DNA of 64,000 nucleotides from Gracilariopsis chorda (lineage: Eukaryota > Rhodophyta > Florideophyceae > Gracilariales > Gracilariaceae). Every line of letters starts with the position of its first letter. Positions within the stretch are counted from its first letter, which is position 1. The position numbers and the translations under genes were made by a program. The stretch spans positions 248,001 through 312,000 of the forward strand of contig NBIV01000042.1 of NCBI GenBank assembly GCA_003194525.1, written 5' to 3'. Shown here one piece after another: positions 45,705 through 54,282 of this stretch. The notes below the pieces were generated by a model. That model saw only the letters and a list, made by a program, of their open reading frames with translations. It did no database searches and had not been told where the DNA came from.

Positions 45705-47588
45705 TCAATGCCCATCCGATGGAGGAGGACCGCCGCCCAAGCGGTTAGCAAGCGCATCCCGCATTGTGGCGACATCCCCCGTAACTTCATTATGGCTAAG
45801 GCCCACCTCTCGGAGGAATTGCACGATGACATCGCTGGAATCACCAGGCTCCTGAACCGTCGCCGTCGGAACGGAAGTGGGCAGTGCCACCGTTTCAGGA
45901 CCCGACGCCGTCGGAGCGGAGGCCGGAGATGCCGCCGTCGCCGGGCTCGGACCCGTTGGAACGGAAGGACCTGGCGAACCAGAAACCCCGTGCTGCACGG
46001 AACCGTCACCGAATCCATCGGCACCACCTTCGCTAGGGACCGCGGCCTTGGCCATCTTGGCATCGTCCGGCTCGTTATCCACCATGGGGTCGCCTTCAAT
46101 ATAGGATCGGTAATAATCGTCCGAATCGACGAACCCCCTCGGGTGGTCTAGAGGAACCGTTCGCGGAGCATTCCGGTAATCTTCCGCTTCTTCGCGGGTA
46201 AGCTCCCTATATTCCCAGGGGTCAAAGAAGATGTAATCTCCCGCTAGCGCGGTGTTCCTCCTTAAACCGGGGCCAGAACCATTGTGGTGAAGCCTCATTT
46301 GGGAGTTGTCGATGGAAAGTTCATCCCAGTTGACGCCCTCGAGGAAATCGAGCAGGGAGAGCATCTTTTCGGCGTTACCCACACCCCCAAGAGGGACTCG
46401 CATGTCCAAGCGTCGGATGGCTGCCCGCACACGCGGTTGAATATACCACAGTCTATACTGGTCATACGCCTTCGCGAGGATATAAGCCGCAGTGCGGACC
46501 GCCCACTCGGTGACCACAACAGACCAGAACCCGGAGCCGGGATCCCATACCATGGAGGAGCCTGCATAGATGAAGACGGGGAAGAGCTCGATGTAGCGCC
46601 CCCAGCACGCCTCAAGGGCACCCCACCAACGGGAGAGAGGAACATACTGACCTCGTCGGTGCGGCGCAGCGATGCGTTCGATCTCCTTATTCTGATACGG
46701 GACAAAATACCCGGTTCGGGCTCTCCAACGCCGTTCATCACGGATGAAATTCTGAAGGACGTTTGGCCGGGATGGCCGGGGAAGATAACGTAATTCCACC
46801 CGAAGAATCGATCTCGCCCACAACATGGCTTCCTGCCAGGGAATCGGAATATTTCTCCACGCAAAGGTTTCCAATTCGGCGAGCCGGTCGCAATAGGACA
46901 TCTCTCCGCGAGTGCGGTAAAACAGGACACCGAAGGTTGTGTCCAGTAGAACTGGTACTTCGAATGGAGCCCGGCGAAGCCGGAGATGAGCCAACCGCAC
47001 GAGCGCGGCATGCGCAGTGGCCGCGGACTCTTCCGCATTGCGGCGAACGTGATGAAAAGGTACCGCAATTCGATTGACCCAGGCCCATGACATGATGATG
47101 AAGCCGGGAAGGTCTCCCGGAAGGTTTTCCGTGTTATCGGTGTAGGATTGGATCAGTTCCTCGTCGCAGACGGCAAGCGGGTGAAACCAGGGCGTATAGC
47201 TCAACCTGAGGGAACCAAGCCGAGTGTTCGGATTCGCCCCAACGAGGGAGTCATAGATCGGCCAAGCCGTAGGACGCGCCTGACCAGGGAACATACCCGT
47301 GACAGGGCGGTTCGTGTGAGCCGGTAGCACCGGAGGCTCCTCCGAAGAGAACGAACTTTCACGCCGAGGAATCGGAGCAGACTGGAAGCCGGTGCGGAAT
47401 CCCCGAGCAGGGTTGGAAGGTTGGTTAGGCGGAAGGTTGGACATGGGGGACGAAGTTGGAGAGTTGGGAGAAAGCCGAGAAATCGGGGTGTCAGAAGAAC
47501 TCGAAGTCAAGGTGGGATGACGCTGGATTTCCATAGATGCAGCCGGTGAATCGGAAGGTGACACGCTTTTACGTGGACTTTCCGCCAT
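45705..47588 (-). CDS. Element 5 antisense additional ORF (627 residues, function unknown)
   Basis: An intact ATG-to-stop ORF on the strand opposite to pol; its ATG lies 47 bp inside the 3' LTR. Residues 1-80 are Ser/Pro/Asn-rich. A central region of about 400 residues looks globular: FYRTRGEMSYCDRLAEL, LETFAWRNIPIPWQEAML, FWSVVVTEWAVRTAAYILA, YIFFDPWEYRELTREEAEDY, DHPRGFVDSDDYYRS. The C-terminal 150 residues are Ala/Pro/Gly/Ser-rich and end in ATMRDALANRLGGGPPP. No clear signal peptide or membrane segment, and I recognise no domain. Element 3 carries a homologue in pieces. It may be an element accessory protein. Confidence 0.75.
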   Translation of the reverse strand: MAESPRKSVSPSDSPAASMEIQRHPTLTSSSSDTPISRLSPNSPTSSPMSNLPPNQPSNPARGFRTGFQSAPIPRRESSFSSEEPPVLPAHTNRPVTGMFPGQARPTAWPIYDSLVGANPNTRLGSLRLSYTPWFHPLAVCDEELIQSYTDNTENLPGDLPGFIIMSWAWVNRIAVPFHHVRRNAEESAATAHAALVRLAHLRLRRAPFEVPVLLDTTFGVLFYRTRGEMSYCDRLAELETFAWRNIPIPWQEAMLWARSILRVELRYLPRPSRPNVLQNFIRDERRWRARTGYFVPYQNKEIERIAAPHRRGQYVPLSRWWGALEACWGRYIELFPVFIYAGSSMVWDPGSGFWSVVVTEWAVRTAAYILAKAYDQYRLWYIQPRVRAAIRRLDMRVPLGGVGNAEKMLSLLDFLEGVNWDELSIDNSQMRLHHNGSGPGLRRNTALAGDYIFFDPWEYRELTREEAEDYRNAPRTVPLDHPRGFVDSDDYYRSYIEGDPMVDNEPDDAKMAKAAVPSEGGADGFGDGSVQHGVSGSPGPSVPTGPSPATAASPASAPTASGPETVALPTSVPTATVQEPGDSSDVIVQFLREVGLSHNEVTGDVATMRDALANRLGGGPPPSDGH

Positions 47589-47619
47589 CGCGGCTTAACT
47601 ATACGAGGTCGCCTCGCTG

Positions 47620-47635
47620 ACTAAGGAGGGAGATA
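47620..47635 (+). promoter_or_regulatory. Element 5 polypurine tract
   Basis: ACTAAGGAGGGAGATA abuts the 3' LTR start at 47636; the standard plus-strand primer site. Confidence 0.7.
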
Positions 47636-48489
47636 TGAAGAGCATGCCTCGTAAGAGGGACATCGGGGGACTTGTTAATTTTCCCGGTCGCACCGGCTTT
47701 CATACATGTTCATACGTGACTTTTCCCCATGCCAGGTGGCACTGCCTGCGAGCAGGAGTTGGCCCGGTACACTGGTGGTACACGTGGAACACGTGCGTTG
47801 GCAAGGGTCGCAGGCAAGGATAGATAGTGAACGGGTGGTTGTTATATATTTATTTAATTATCTATTTAATTAGTTACTACATTAGGGAAGCTACACTACT
47901 TAGTGCGCCGGCCTCGCGGCCGCCGCACCATTAAATCTTCCCCACCAAGGATGTTCTACTCCAAGAACTTGGCTCTGAGCTCATTCGCCTTCGGCGGTAC
48001 TCGACTCCATTTAAGAGAGATACCCCGTTGCCTACGGTGTGCTCAACCCCCTTGCTCGCCAAGATACCCCTCTTGAGGACTGTTCCCATTGTTGTGGTTT
48101 CGCCCGTGTATATGGTATGTTTTTCGGCAGTGCCGGGCCTCCCCCGAGCTACTCGTGTAACTCGTTTTCGTCCCTTTCCTTTGTCCCATTCCCCCCATAT
48201 TGCTTTATATTTCCTCTTTCCTATATAGGATAGTTCCTGCTATCCACAGCTCATACCGACATCTGTCGTGTGTGCGCCACTGTGTGGAGTCATCCCTCCT
48301 CACCGGAGCATTGCACTGTGTTACAGGTTTACCTATTCACCTTCCTGCCTTAGTTGCGAAGGTTTACCTTGGTTTACACACGACTTCGTCGTGTCATCCC
48401 TGGAAGGGCTCTTTCGTTGTGCTACCCTCGTGAGAGGAAGATCCCGAACGTCTTCGGCGTGTTTTCCCATCACTGGGCATTGCATCACA
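47636..48489 (+). repeat. Element 5 3' LTR (854 bp)
   Basis: Direct repeat of 36860-37712, ending GCATCACA, followed by the target duplication CTACT (48490-48494). Confidence 0.9.
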
Positions 48490-48637
48490 CTACTTATATG
48501 CTTCTCGGTTGTAACAGAAATCTTACACGTTGCAAGTAGCTGGAGGGTTACTTGCCATGCTACCCAATAAAATACAGAATAGCAATGACATTGCTAACTT
48601 ATGTCATTGCTGTCATACACAAGTAGTACACGTATCA
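48490..48637 (-). repeat. Element 4 5' LTR, right piece
   Basis: Continues the LTR interrupted at 36859. It starts with the second CTACT and ends GTATCA, matching 30311-30458. Confidence 0.85.
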
Positions 48638-48782
48638 CAATTTTGTAACTTAATTATTTCAATATAGGAATTGATTTGAAGGTTTTTTGTTACCATTAGA
48701 TATGGTTAAAATGGTTTTTTGGTTTTATGATTTTTGCAACTATCGGAGTGTAATTTTTTCTGGTTTGTGCATGTTTAAATGT

Positions 48783-49196
48783 TTATTTTAGTAGATTTTC
48801 TAGCATTTTAAGTAAGACTTTTATATCTTTTTTACTATAAATGTATCTTTCGAAGCGTGCCGTATTGATGTTTTGAACTGTATCCACTACGCCATTTAAG
48901 ATAGCAAAGCGCAACAACATTCCACCTAAGTTGTTTGCGAAGGACATTGTGATGAGTCCAACCGAGGACTGTTCCAAACAAGCGTTCTGGCGTACCAGCG
49001 TACCAGAGTTTTGACACTTATACGGCGGTAATTCGCTCTCCGACAATATAAATATCTGAGGGATCCCAAGTACTGTTTCAAAGCTTTGTATCCCGAAAGC
49101 CGAGCGTTCAAATTTGAACTGACAAGATTCGTGCTTCTGCTCTTCAAAAACAATTAAGTCAGGAAATATGCTGGATGCACATCCTATACTCTCCAT
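48783..49196 (-). CDS. Hypothetical protein (137 residues) next to element 6
   Basis: An ATG at 49196 opens 137 codons to a stop at 48783. The product is hydrophobic to amphipathic in the middle (LITMSFANNLGGMLLRFAIL) and Lys/Leu-rich at the end (KVLLKMLENLLK). No family recognised. The ORF begins 10 bp from the left end of element 6, so its upstream region may have been displaced by that insertion. It could be a fragment of a larger gene or an unrelated open frame. Confidence 0.3.
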   Translation of the reverse strand: MESIGCASSIFPDLIVFEEQKHESCQFKFERSAFGIQSFETVLGIPQIFILSESELPPYKCQNSGTLVRQNACLEQSSVGLITMSFANNLGGMLLRFAILNGVVDTVQNINTARFERYIYSKKDIKVLLKMLENLLK

Positions 49197-49206
49197 CTGC
49201 ACGCAC

Positions 49207-49514
49207 TGTCATGACGTAGGTGGTAGATTCAATTGGATTTAGCCAGGTACAGTGTGATTACAGAACTCAAGTTGATTCAACCCAATTCAAACTTGAGTCT
49301 CACACTATCCCGTTTGGGAAACCATGATTGTTATAGAAAAGACCTGTTTGATTTACTGATACGCAAACCCACGGATCTGAGTATGCGCGGTAGATAGTTT
49401 GTAGCTCACTAGAATGGCCGCCGAGCACTATAAGAGGGCGCGAACCAGCCCCGTAAACTGTAGAGAGACCGTCAGGTGTCTGATTGAACTTCCTCGACTC
49501 CCTTCTGACCGATA
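49207..49514 (+). repeat. Element 6 5' LTR (308 bp)
   Basis: Direct repeat of 52190-52497. It contains a likely TATA box, CACTATAAGAGG, around 49426-49437 (also near 52409 in the 3' copy). Confidence 0.9.
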
Positions 49515-49559
49515 TGTTTTTCAATCGACAATCCAACTCATTTTCTCTTCACATTCAGC

Positions 49560-50504
49560 ATGGCTAAGACACCGCCGAGCGTGGTGACGGCCCTGCTTTG
49601 AAGACAGGAAATCGAGATGCAGTCAATATCAGCCTCCTTTTTGAAGTTGGAAGAGGAGTATTATGGGCTTGCAGCCGCAGACGCTACATATTTGGATGCA
49701 AGTCAAGGTGAGGAATTTAAGAGAAGATTGAATGGTGTGGAGAGAGATCGTGATAGCGTGCTAAAACCCATGGGAACTGCTACCCGACGTATAACAGCTA
49801 CCCGTTCAATTATAGCCATGTCAAGTACAGGAAAAATTAGCATTGAGGCACCAACAGAACCTCGCAGAGCGCCACATCGCATCCCGACGCTACCGTCGTT
49901 TCGAGGAACGGACTCCAACGCCATCAAAGACCTGTTCTAATTTCTTGGAAGGGTCAAAACAATTTTGTCATCCAATAAAGTGCCAGAGATGCGCGGGTTA
50001 CCGGCTCTCCTGACCACCCTGAACGGGTACGATCGCCAATGGGCCGAGAAGAACCTTAACCGATTCCAATGGAATGATATCCACGCCAAGTTCTTGCACC
50101 ATTTGGAACCTCCAGCGATAAGAGACAAGCTCATTAGAGAACTCAGGACTATTTTCCGGGAAGAGTCTGAATCAGTGCAAGAATATAGCGATCGGTTTAC
50201 AAGTCTCATGACCTGCACGGGACCGAACGATGACGACGAGACACTCGTTGCAATATACATCGAAGGCCTTGACTGTGGTCAGCAAGACCTAATGCACGTA
50301 GCACGAGCAGCAACCCTCATAATCTGGAAACGGAAAAACCAAGGAACACTTTCAGTCTCGATTTCTGATGAATTATCTAGTGTAATCACCTTTGACTTTT
50401 CACGGTCTTCAGGAAAGAAGAAAGAGCATCATGGCGGTGCTGGAAAAACCGAAGCGCAAGAAACGGGCAGCAACAAGAAAAAACGCTGCGCGATATGCAG
50501 GTAA
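49560..50504 (+). pseudogene. Element 6 gag (two in-frame stops)
   Basis: The ATG at 49560 opens MAKTPPSVVTALL, then TGA 49599-49601; the same frame resumes to TAA 49938-49940, and again from there to 50504. The second and third blocks carry a capsid-like Gag region: IPTLPSFRGTDSNAIKDLF, RFQWNDIHAKFLHHL, ESVQEYSDRFTSLMTC. The end is Lys-rich with CAIC, the first half of a zinc knuckle, cut by a stop. Only point lesions interrupt it. Confidence 0.7.
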
Positions 50505-50789
50505 AGCACTCATGCCACTAAGGACCACCAAAGGAAGCAGGCAGCGTCACCTCATGAGAATAAAAAACAACTGGACCACGCAAAGAGGGAGCAGCCGAAG
50601 AAGGAAGCAAAGCGTTTCAAACTTAAGGACCCATGGAGGGCGGGGCATAGGTGTACCCATGATGCGGAAAAAGAGCCCCAAGCCGCCAACAGGCAGGTAG
50701 AAGGCTCCCTCGAACCCGCAGAACATCCGAGCGAACGACAGGGGCCGACGTGGGCCAACAAAGAACTACGCAACTTGATGGGCTATGAT

Positions 50790-51080
50790 TAATTTGACCC
50801 CGAATTGACGTTGCTCGCGGACATCTTGGACAACGACATTGAGAGAGAACTAGCCCTGAATGACCTCTCTGCGGCTTCACACGACGTCAGAGAATTACTG
50901 TACACCCCGACTCTTCTGTATGGTGTCGAAGGATGGGCAATGGTAGACTCTGGAGCCACATCAACGTTCATATCAACAGAATTTGTGGAGAAACACGGAA
51001 TACTGTTGATCAGGACAGGAAAGCTGGAGCGGGCAATCGCACGACGGAGGCGTGCGAGTGAACGCGAGGCGAGGGAACAG
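50790..51080 (+). pseudogene. Element 6 aspartic protease fragment
   Basis: The frame reads GVEGWAMVDSGATSTFIST, with the D-S-G active site. After about 51045 the sequence turns into an Arg/Glu-rich run (RRRRASEREAREQA) and stops at 51084-51086. That change of character marks the left edge of the segment replacing the rest of protease, RT and RNase H. The region between gag and protease (50505-50790) shows only broken Lys-rich frames. Confidence 0.6.
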
Positions 51081-51285
51081 GCATAAGACCTCAGAAGGTC
51101 GTCTGAGGATGCCTCCGGTTTCGGTTTCTTCATACCGAAACCGGGTATTTATTCTGCCTCCTTCGGGCAGCTCTCAAACAGGAAACTACCTCGTTTGAAT
51201 TGACGTCACCCACAGTTTATGGGTAACAGCTCTCAAACCCGTGGTGCAGGTCTACCTACGATAACCTGCTACCTACGCAACCTGC
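51045..51285 (+). repeat. Hairpin-rich segment replacing RT in element 6
   Basis: Four inverted repeats in a row: 51089-51108 (CCTCAG/CTGAGG), 51115-51144 (11-bp perfect stem CCGGTTTCGGT), 51154-51170 (CTGCC/GGCAG) and 51205-51226 (ACCCA/TGGGT core). Two copies of AGCTCTCAAAC (51169 and 51228) and three short CTACCTAC repeats (51250-51290) follow. No coding sense. Origin unknown. Confidence 0.6.
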
Positions 51286-51977
51286 TACCTACAATTCTTG
51301 GAGTCCCAAAGATCATCCAGTCTGATAATGGATCAGAATTTGTGAACGAATGGGTCACGGAACTCATGAACCTTAATGGAATCAACCACCGCACCATATC
51401 ACCGTACATCCCACGAGCAAACGGAGCTGTCGAACGAGTGAATGGAACAGTTGAGACCATGCTTCTTAAGGAAGTCGACGGCGCGATGCACCAATGGGAG
51501 GAATACATGCCATTCCTTCAGCTAGCGTACAATTGTGAGATGGCTGCCTTGACTGGATCCACACCGTTCTCGCTAATGTTTGGTAGGAAAAGGAATGGAT
51601 TTGAGAGGTTTGGTCAAACCAAAACGAAATTTTCCATGAAACTGGAAGTATGGAAATTGCATCGGAAGCAAATTGCCGAGCATGTATTTCCAGCAGTCTC
51701 CAAACGAGTTCTTGAAGTGAAGAAGAACTATGCCCGTTTGTTCAGTCGTAACCGCCACATAGTAGGTGAGGACATATTCCCACCAGGGTCCCTGGTGATG
51801 ATGAGAGATGTGACGAAAGAATCCAAATGGGATGCCTGCTACGAAGGTACATTTACGGTCATGCGAAAGAACCGTGGCGGAGCATATATATTGCGAGATG
51901 AACTGGGCTGCCTTCGAAGAGCTGTACCCCCGGACCACTTGAAATTGATTACAAGGAGTGAAAAAAGCTGTCATTGA
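51219..51977 (+). pseudogene. Element 6 integrase, C-terminal half
   Basis: Open frame of 252 residues. The part before about residue 25 is repeat-derived. Then GVPKIIQSDNGSEFVNEWVT (second catalytic Asp), PRANGAVERVNGTVETML (catalytic Glu), AYNCEMAALTGSTPFSLMFG, and the C-terminal RRAVPPDHLKL end. The zinc-binding domain and first Asp are deleted, so it cannot be a full integrase. The retained half is well conserved and free of stops. Confidence 0.75.
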
Positions 51978-52189
51978 GGAATACACGCACGAGATAAAAA
52001 GGATAACAAACCACCATCTAGAGAAGGATGAAAAAATGAGTTATTACGTCGTATGGAAGAACAAAAACGTTGAGCGGGGATGAGAACCCGTACAAAATTT
52101 TAAAGATGTAAGCATCTTCCGCCAATATTGGAAATCGATCCGTCCTACTCGGAGTACAAAGACAAGGAAGACCGGACCTGGAGGGGTGA

Positions 52190-52497
52190 TGTCGTGACGT
52201 AGGCAGTAGATTCAATTGGATTCAGCCAGGTACAGTGTGATTACAGAACTCAAGTTGATTCAACCCAATTCTAACTTGAGTCTCACACTATCCCGTTTGG
52301 GAAACCATAATTGCTATAGAATAGAATTGTTTGATTTACTGCTACGCACACCCCAGCATCTGATTATGCGCGGTAGATAGTTTGTAGCTCACTAGAGCGG
52401 CCGTCGAGCACTATAAGAGGGCGCGAACCAGCCCCGTAAACTGTAGAGAGACCGTCAGGTGTCTGATTGAACTTCCTCGACTCCCTTCTGACCGACA
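52190..52497 (+). repeat. Element 6 3' LTR (308 bp)
   Basis: Direct repeat of 49207-49514, followed by CGCAC (52498-52502). Confidence 0.9.
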
Positions 52498-52587
52498 CGC
52501 ACCACACACCACGCCCAACTACGTGAACCCTGCACAATATCCTTTCTCCACGCTTTTGTTGTTGCTCGCCATCCATTGCGCCCAGCG

Positions 52588-53307
52588 ATGCCGCCCATAA
52601 GCTTTGGACCAACAGCGGAGCGCATAGCAGCTCGTTCAAGGCGCTTGTCGGAGGGCACAAACTTCTCTGCCCCTAGGAATCCACATTGCCGCAACAGCGA
52701 CGTCCAACAGGTATCGAAGAAAGTGTCTACGAATTCAAGACTTCCCACAGTTATTGAATGTTTGCCAGAACCATCAGTTAAATCAGTTCTTGACTTGGAA
52801 CGAGGGAGACGTTCCAAGTCTTTGAATGCGAAGGAAAAGGAACAAAGAGTCAATACATCAGCAAATTCTGATGTGGATGTATCTGCCCCTTCTACTCAAT
52901 GCCCAGAACCCAGCAGAGAGACGAACGAAATGGATGCATTGTTCACGTTTTTGTTAAAGACGAAAACGAAGGATCAGCTTCAGAAGTTTGCTGGAAAACT
53001 GGGATTGGTAAAACGAGGCACAAAGAAGGAACTAATAGCCGGAATGACTCTTCATTTCCACATCAAGAACCTCAATGGGTCGGTACTTGCGGACTGTTGG
53101 CGTGATCTTTCAATCATGGAAGAATACAATTCCTTCTGGAACATCAATCAATCTTGGGAGACATGTCCCGATACAAGTGATTTGATTTTGCAGCTACCTG
53201 TGAGAGAAGGCGCCCGATGGAGAAAAGATGTAAGCATGACCGCCCAATTCAATGAAAATGATGTTGGCACACCGGTTCCGATAGGGGATCTGAAAACCAA
53301 AACTTAG
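52588..53307 (+). CDS. Hypothetical protein with SAP-like motif (239 residues)
   Basis: The first ATG of the frame is at 52588 (an upstream TTG is not used). Residues 1-110 are basic and Ser-rich. Around residues 120-150 lies MDALFTFLLKTKTKDQLQKF followed by GLVKRGTKKELIAGM. This resembles a SAP helix-turn-helix (L-x-x-L-x-x-F-x-x-x-x-G-L ... G-x-K-x-E-L), a DNA-binding motif. The rest is not recognised. It begins 86 bp after the right duplication of element 6 and is followed by a second ORF in another frame. It may be a host gene or part of an unknown transposable element. Confidence 0.45.
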   Translation: MPPISFGPTAERIAARSRRLSEGTNFSAPRNPHCRNSDVQQVSKKVSTNSRLPTVIECLPEPSVKSVLDLERGRRSKSLNAKEKEQRVNTSANSDVDVSAPSTQCPEPSRETNEMDALFTFLLKTKTKDQLQKFAGKLGLVKRGTKKELIAGMTLHFHIKNLNGSVLADCWRDLSIMEEYNSFWNINQSWETCPDTSDLILQLPVREGARWRKDVSMTAQFNENDVGTPVPIGDLKTKT

Positions 53308-53410
53308 ACCCTCTTCTCGATACCCCTGGAAGAAGTATAGCACCTTTTACCTATCTGAGTTTGTTTGAAGTTGTGCCATACTGCATGGTGACAATGAGGC
53401 AAGAACAGCG

Positions 53411-54172
53411 ATGACAAACGCTGTGGGACTTGAATTACCTCGCGCACAACTAGACAGTGGAGTAGTCCGCGACTCTTTTTGGGTTACAGTTGAAACAATT
53501 CTAACAAGAGAAGACTTTCGTGGTGAATTGGATGTCGTTGATTGTTCTCGATGTCTTTTGACGCATAAGTCAGCTGCATTGTTGAAAATGCACTATCGGG
53601 ACTCGAAGAAAGACTTTAATGTGTACTACCAGAATTGTTCTGCCTCTGGGCAGAACGATCCAGACCGTTTCGTTGACTTTCTACCACGACTACCGAATGG
53701 GGCTTTTATGAGTTCATCTGCACGCTTTGTTATCTTGTTTGGAGTGTGCAGACGTGGAACTCCAGATGAGAATACAAATCTTTTACGATTGGTCACAATG
53801 GTGATGGAAAAAGGTGTTGGATATGATACTGGTTTCAATGGCTGTGAGAACAGCGAGAATGATGTAGAATCGCAGAGGAAGAAGCGACCGTCTGCGAAAT
53901 CACTAAGCCTCAAGAACATGGAGGGCTACTTGGCATAGTACTCAAGATCTTCTCTACAATTGTCCCAAGCGCTCTCAAGAGGCCATGCAGTTCATGATGA
54001 GGTGGATGAAAAGGACTCAAGCATGCACAGCAAGCTTGAAATTCTTCGTGCAGAGCTTAGGAGTTGCAAACCAGACGAGCAGCTGGTCGGGGGCGAGGAT
54101 AGTCATGAAGCGCAAAAGGTTTTGAAGGAGGCTTCCCAGCCCCACCTCAACAGTTTATTGGAAACTATTTGA
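53411..54172 (+). pseudogene. Unrecognised ORF with one in-frame stop
   Basis: The ATG at 53411 opens 175 codons to TAG 53936-53938; the same frame is then open to 54172 (about 78 more codons). The first part includes VDCSRCLLTHKSAALLKMHY and RFVILFGVCRRGTPDENTN; the second is acidic and helical (SKLEILRAELRSCKPDEQLV). No family recognised. It lies 103 bp after the SAP-like ORF and may once have formed one gene with it through a frameshift or an unseen intron. Confidence 0.35.
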
Positions 54173-54282
54173 AAATTTTGATTCATTGGAAGCGTACAAT
54201 TCAGGTAATGGTGGTAATCTTCGTGTGGATTCAAGACATATTTATTCGTTTTATTAATTTTACAGGACGGTATATTTACCAT

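Larger units (their letters stand above)
36860..48489 (+). mobile_element. Element 5: large Ty3/gypsy chromovirus (11.6 kb) with antisense ORF
   Basis: LTRs 36860-37712 (853 bp) and 47636-48489 (854 bp), TG...CA, flanked by a perfect CTACT duplication (36855-36859 and 48490-48494). It is inserted in the LTR of element 4, so it is the younger of the two. Plus strand: gag, protease, RT, RNase H, integrase, linker, chromodomain. Minus strand: an intact 627-residue ORF before the 3' LTR. Only a few stops and shifts, so it is much better preserved than element 3. Confidence 0.92.
30202..48637 (-). mobile_element. Element 4: Ty3/gypsy element on the minus strand, split by element 5
   Basis: The left LTR 30202-30458 is 257 bp. 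The right LTR is 36746-36859 plus 48490-48637, and 257 bp once element 5 and one copy of its target duplication are discounted. Gag, protease, RT, RNase H and integrase run on the minus strand from 36746 to about 32024, so the right LTR is the 5' LTR. A purine tract (reverse complement of 30459-30480) abuts the left LTR as expected for a 3' LTR. The outer flanks (ATTAT, CAATT) do not form a clear target duplication. Confidence 0.85.
49207..52497 (+). mobile_element. Element 6: non-autonomous LTR retrotransposon lacking RT
   Basis: LTRs of equal length (308 bp) at 49207-49514 and 52190-52497, with a perfect CGCAC duplication (49202-49206 and 52498-52502). A purine tract GGAGGGGTGA ends at 52189. 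Inside are gag, a protease fragment and the second half of integrase. RT, RNase H and the integrase N-terminus are absent and replaced by a short hairpin-rich segment at about 51045-51285. It would depend on proteins from another copy. Confidence 0.9.

Noticed and set aside
30197..48642. Target-site duplication for element 4
   Set aside because: The outer flanking pentamers ATTAT and CAATT do not match. Either mutation or recombination removed the signal, so none is claimed.
51085..51230. Hairpin array as a CRISPR array, terminators or tRNA
   Set aside because: The stems differ in sequence, there are no regular repeats with spacers, and no tRNA cloverleaf is visible. The setting is inside an LTR retrotransposon.
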